Of a stretch of 7,354 nucleotides of DNA, positions 7,331 through 7,354 are shown piece by piece. The translations under genes and the position numbers were made by a program. This DNA comes from Phycisphaerae bacterium. GTDB lineage: Bacteria > Planctomycetota > Phycisphaerae > JAAYCJ01. The stretch is taken from assembly GCA_015486815.1 (NCBI GenBank), contig WFQY01000044.1, forward strand, positions 1 through 7,354, read 5' to 3'. Position 1 is the first letter of the stretch, and every line of letters starts with the position of its first letter. Under the pieces are notes generated by a model, which saw only the letters and a program-made list of their open reading frames with translations, had not been told where the DNA came from and did no database searches.

Positions 7331-7354
7331 GTACAAAGCTTTTCTCTCTTTGAA

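Larger units (their letters stand above)
7261..7354. other. Non-coding leader or end of an upstream gene
   Basis: These 94 bases upstream of waaA hold its ribosome binding site and a weak promoter candidate. No terminator or structured RNA is seen. On the minus strand two frames reach stop codons before waaA, and either could be the tail of a gene lying mostly outside the window. The third frame stays open from the edge through to 7142, inside waaA, and encodes a hydrophobic stretch, but a 119-base overlap is unlikely for a real gene. Confidence 0.5.

Noticed and set aside
7334..7352. Possible small hairpin (CAAAG ... CTTTG)
   Set aside because: A 5-base stem around a 9-base loop with no GC-rich core is too weak to call a terminator or regulatory structure.
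7142..7354. Minus-strand frame open from the right edge, with a hydrophobic stretch LYLSISLYLCSIVAVYVL
   Set aside because: It would overlap waaA by 119 bases, and the overlapping part looks like out-of-frame waaA. A short A+T-rich leader easily yields hydrophobic codons. Sequence beyond the edge would decide it.

Overview
The window is a compact stretch of bacterial chromosome with five genes, all on the minus strand. Gaps between genes are 9 to 26 bases, and the last two genes overlap by 8 bases, so it reads as one operon transcribed from right to left. In transcription order: (1) a Kdo transferase of lipid A/LPS synthesis (waaA/kdtA); (2) glutamate 5-kinase of proline synthesis (proB); (3) a glycoside hydrolase family 2 enzyme without a signal peptide; (4) a FtsX/LolC/LolE-type ABC permease with an unusual N-terminal membrane extension of about 250 residues; (5) the start of its LolD-type ATPase, cut by the left window edge. 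A 94-base stretch at the right end holds a good ribosome binding site and a possible promoter for the first gene.

Kdo transferase and a Lol-type lipoprotein exporter together point to a diderm (Gram-negative) bacterium with an LPS-containing outer membrane. Composition is in the low-to-mid 40s percent G+C by eye. The gene mix, the odd permease architecture and the GH2 subtype suggest an anaerobic or sediment member of the PVC/Planctomycetes group (Phycisphaerae-like). This is an inference from general impression, not proven by any marker in the window.

Functionally, waaA and the permease/ATPase pair both serve the outer membrane: waaA attaches Kdo to lipid A at the inner membrane, and the Lol-type pair would release lipoproteins or a similar lipidated substrate from it. 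proB and the GH2 enzyme are metabolic genes sharing the transcript without an obvious common pathway. I found no RNA gene, CRISPR array, insertion sequence, repeat array, phage gene or defence system. The least ordinary items are the permease's six-segment N-terminal extension, the mixed operon content and a roughly threefold excess of the tetranucleotide TCGA. I do not see an undescribed multi-gene system here.
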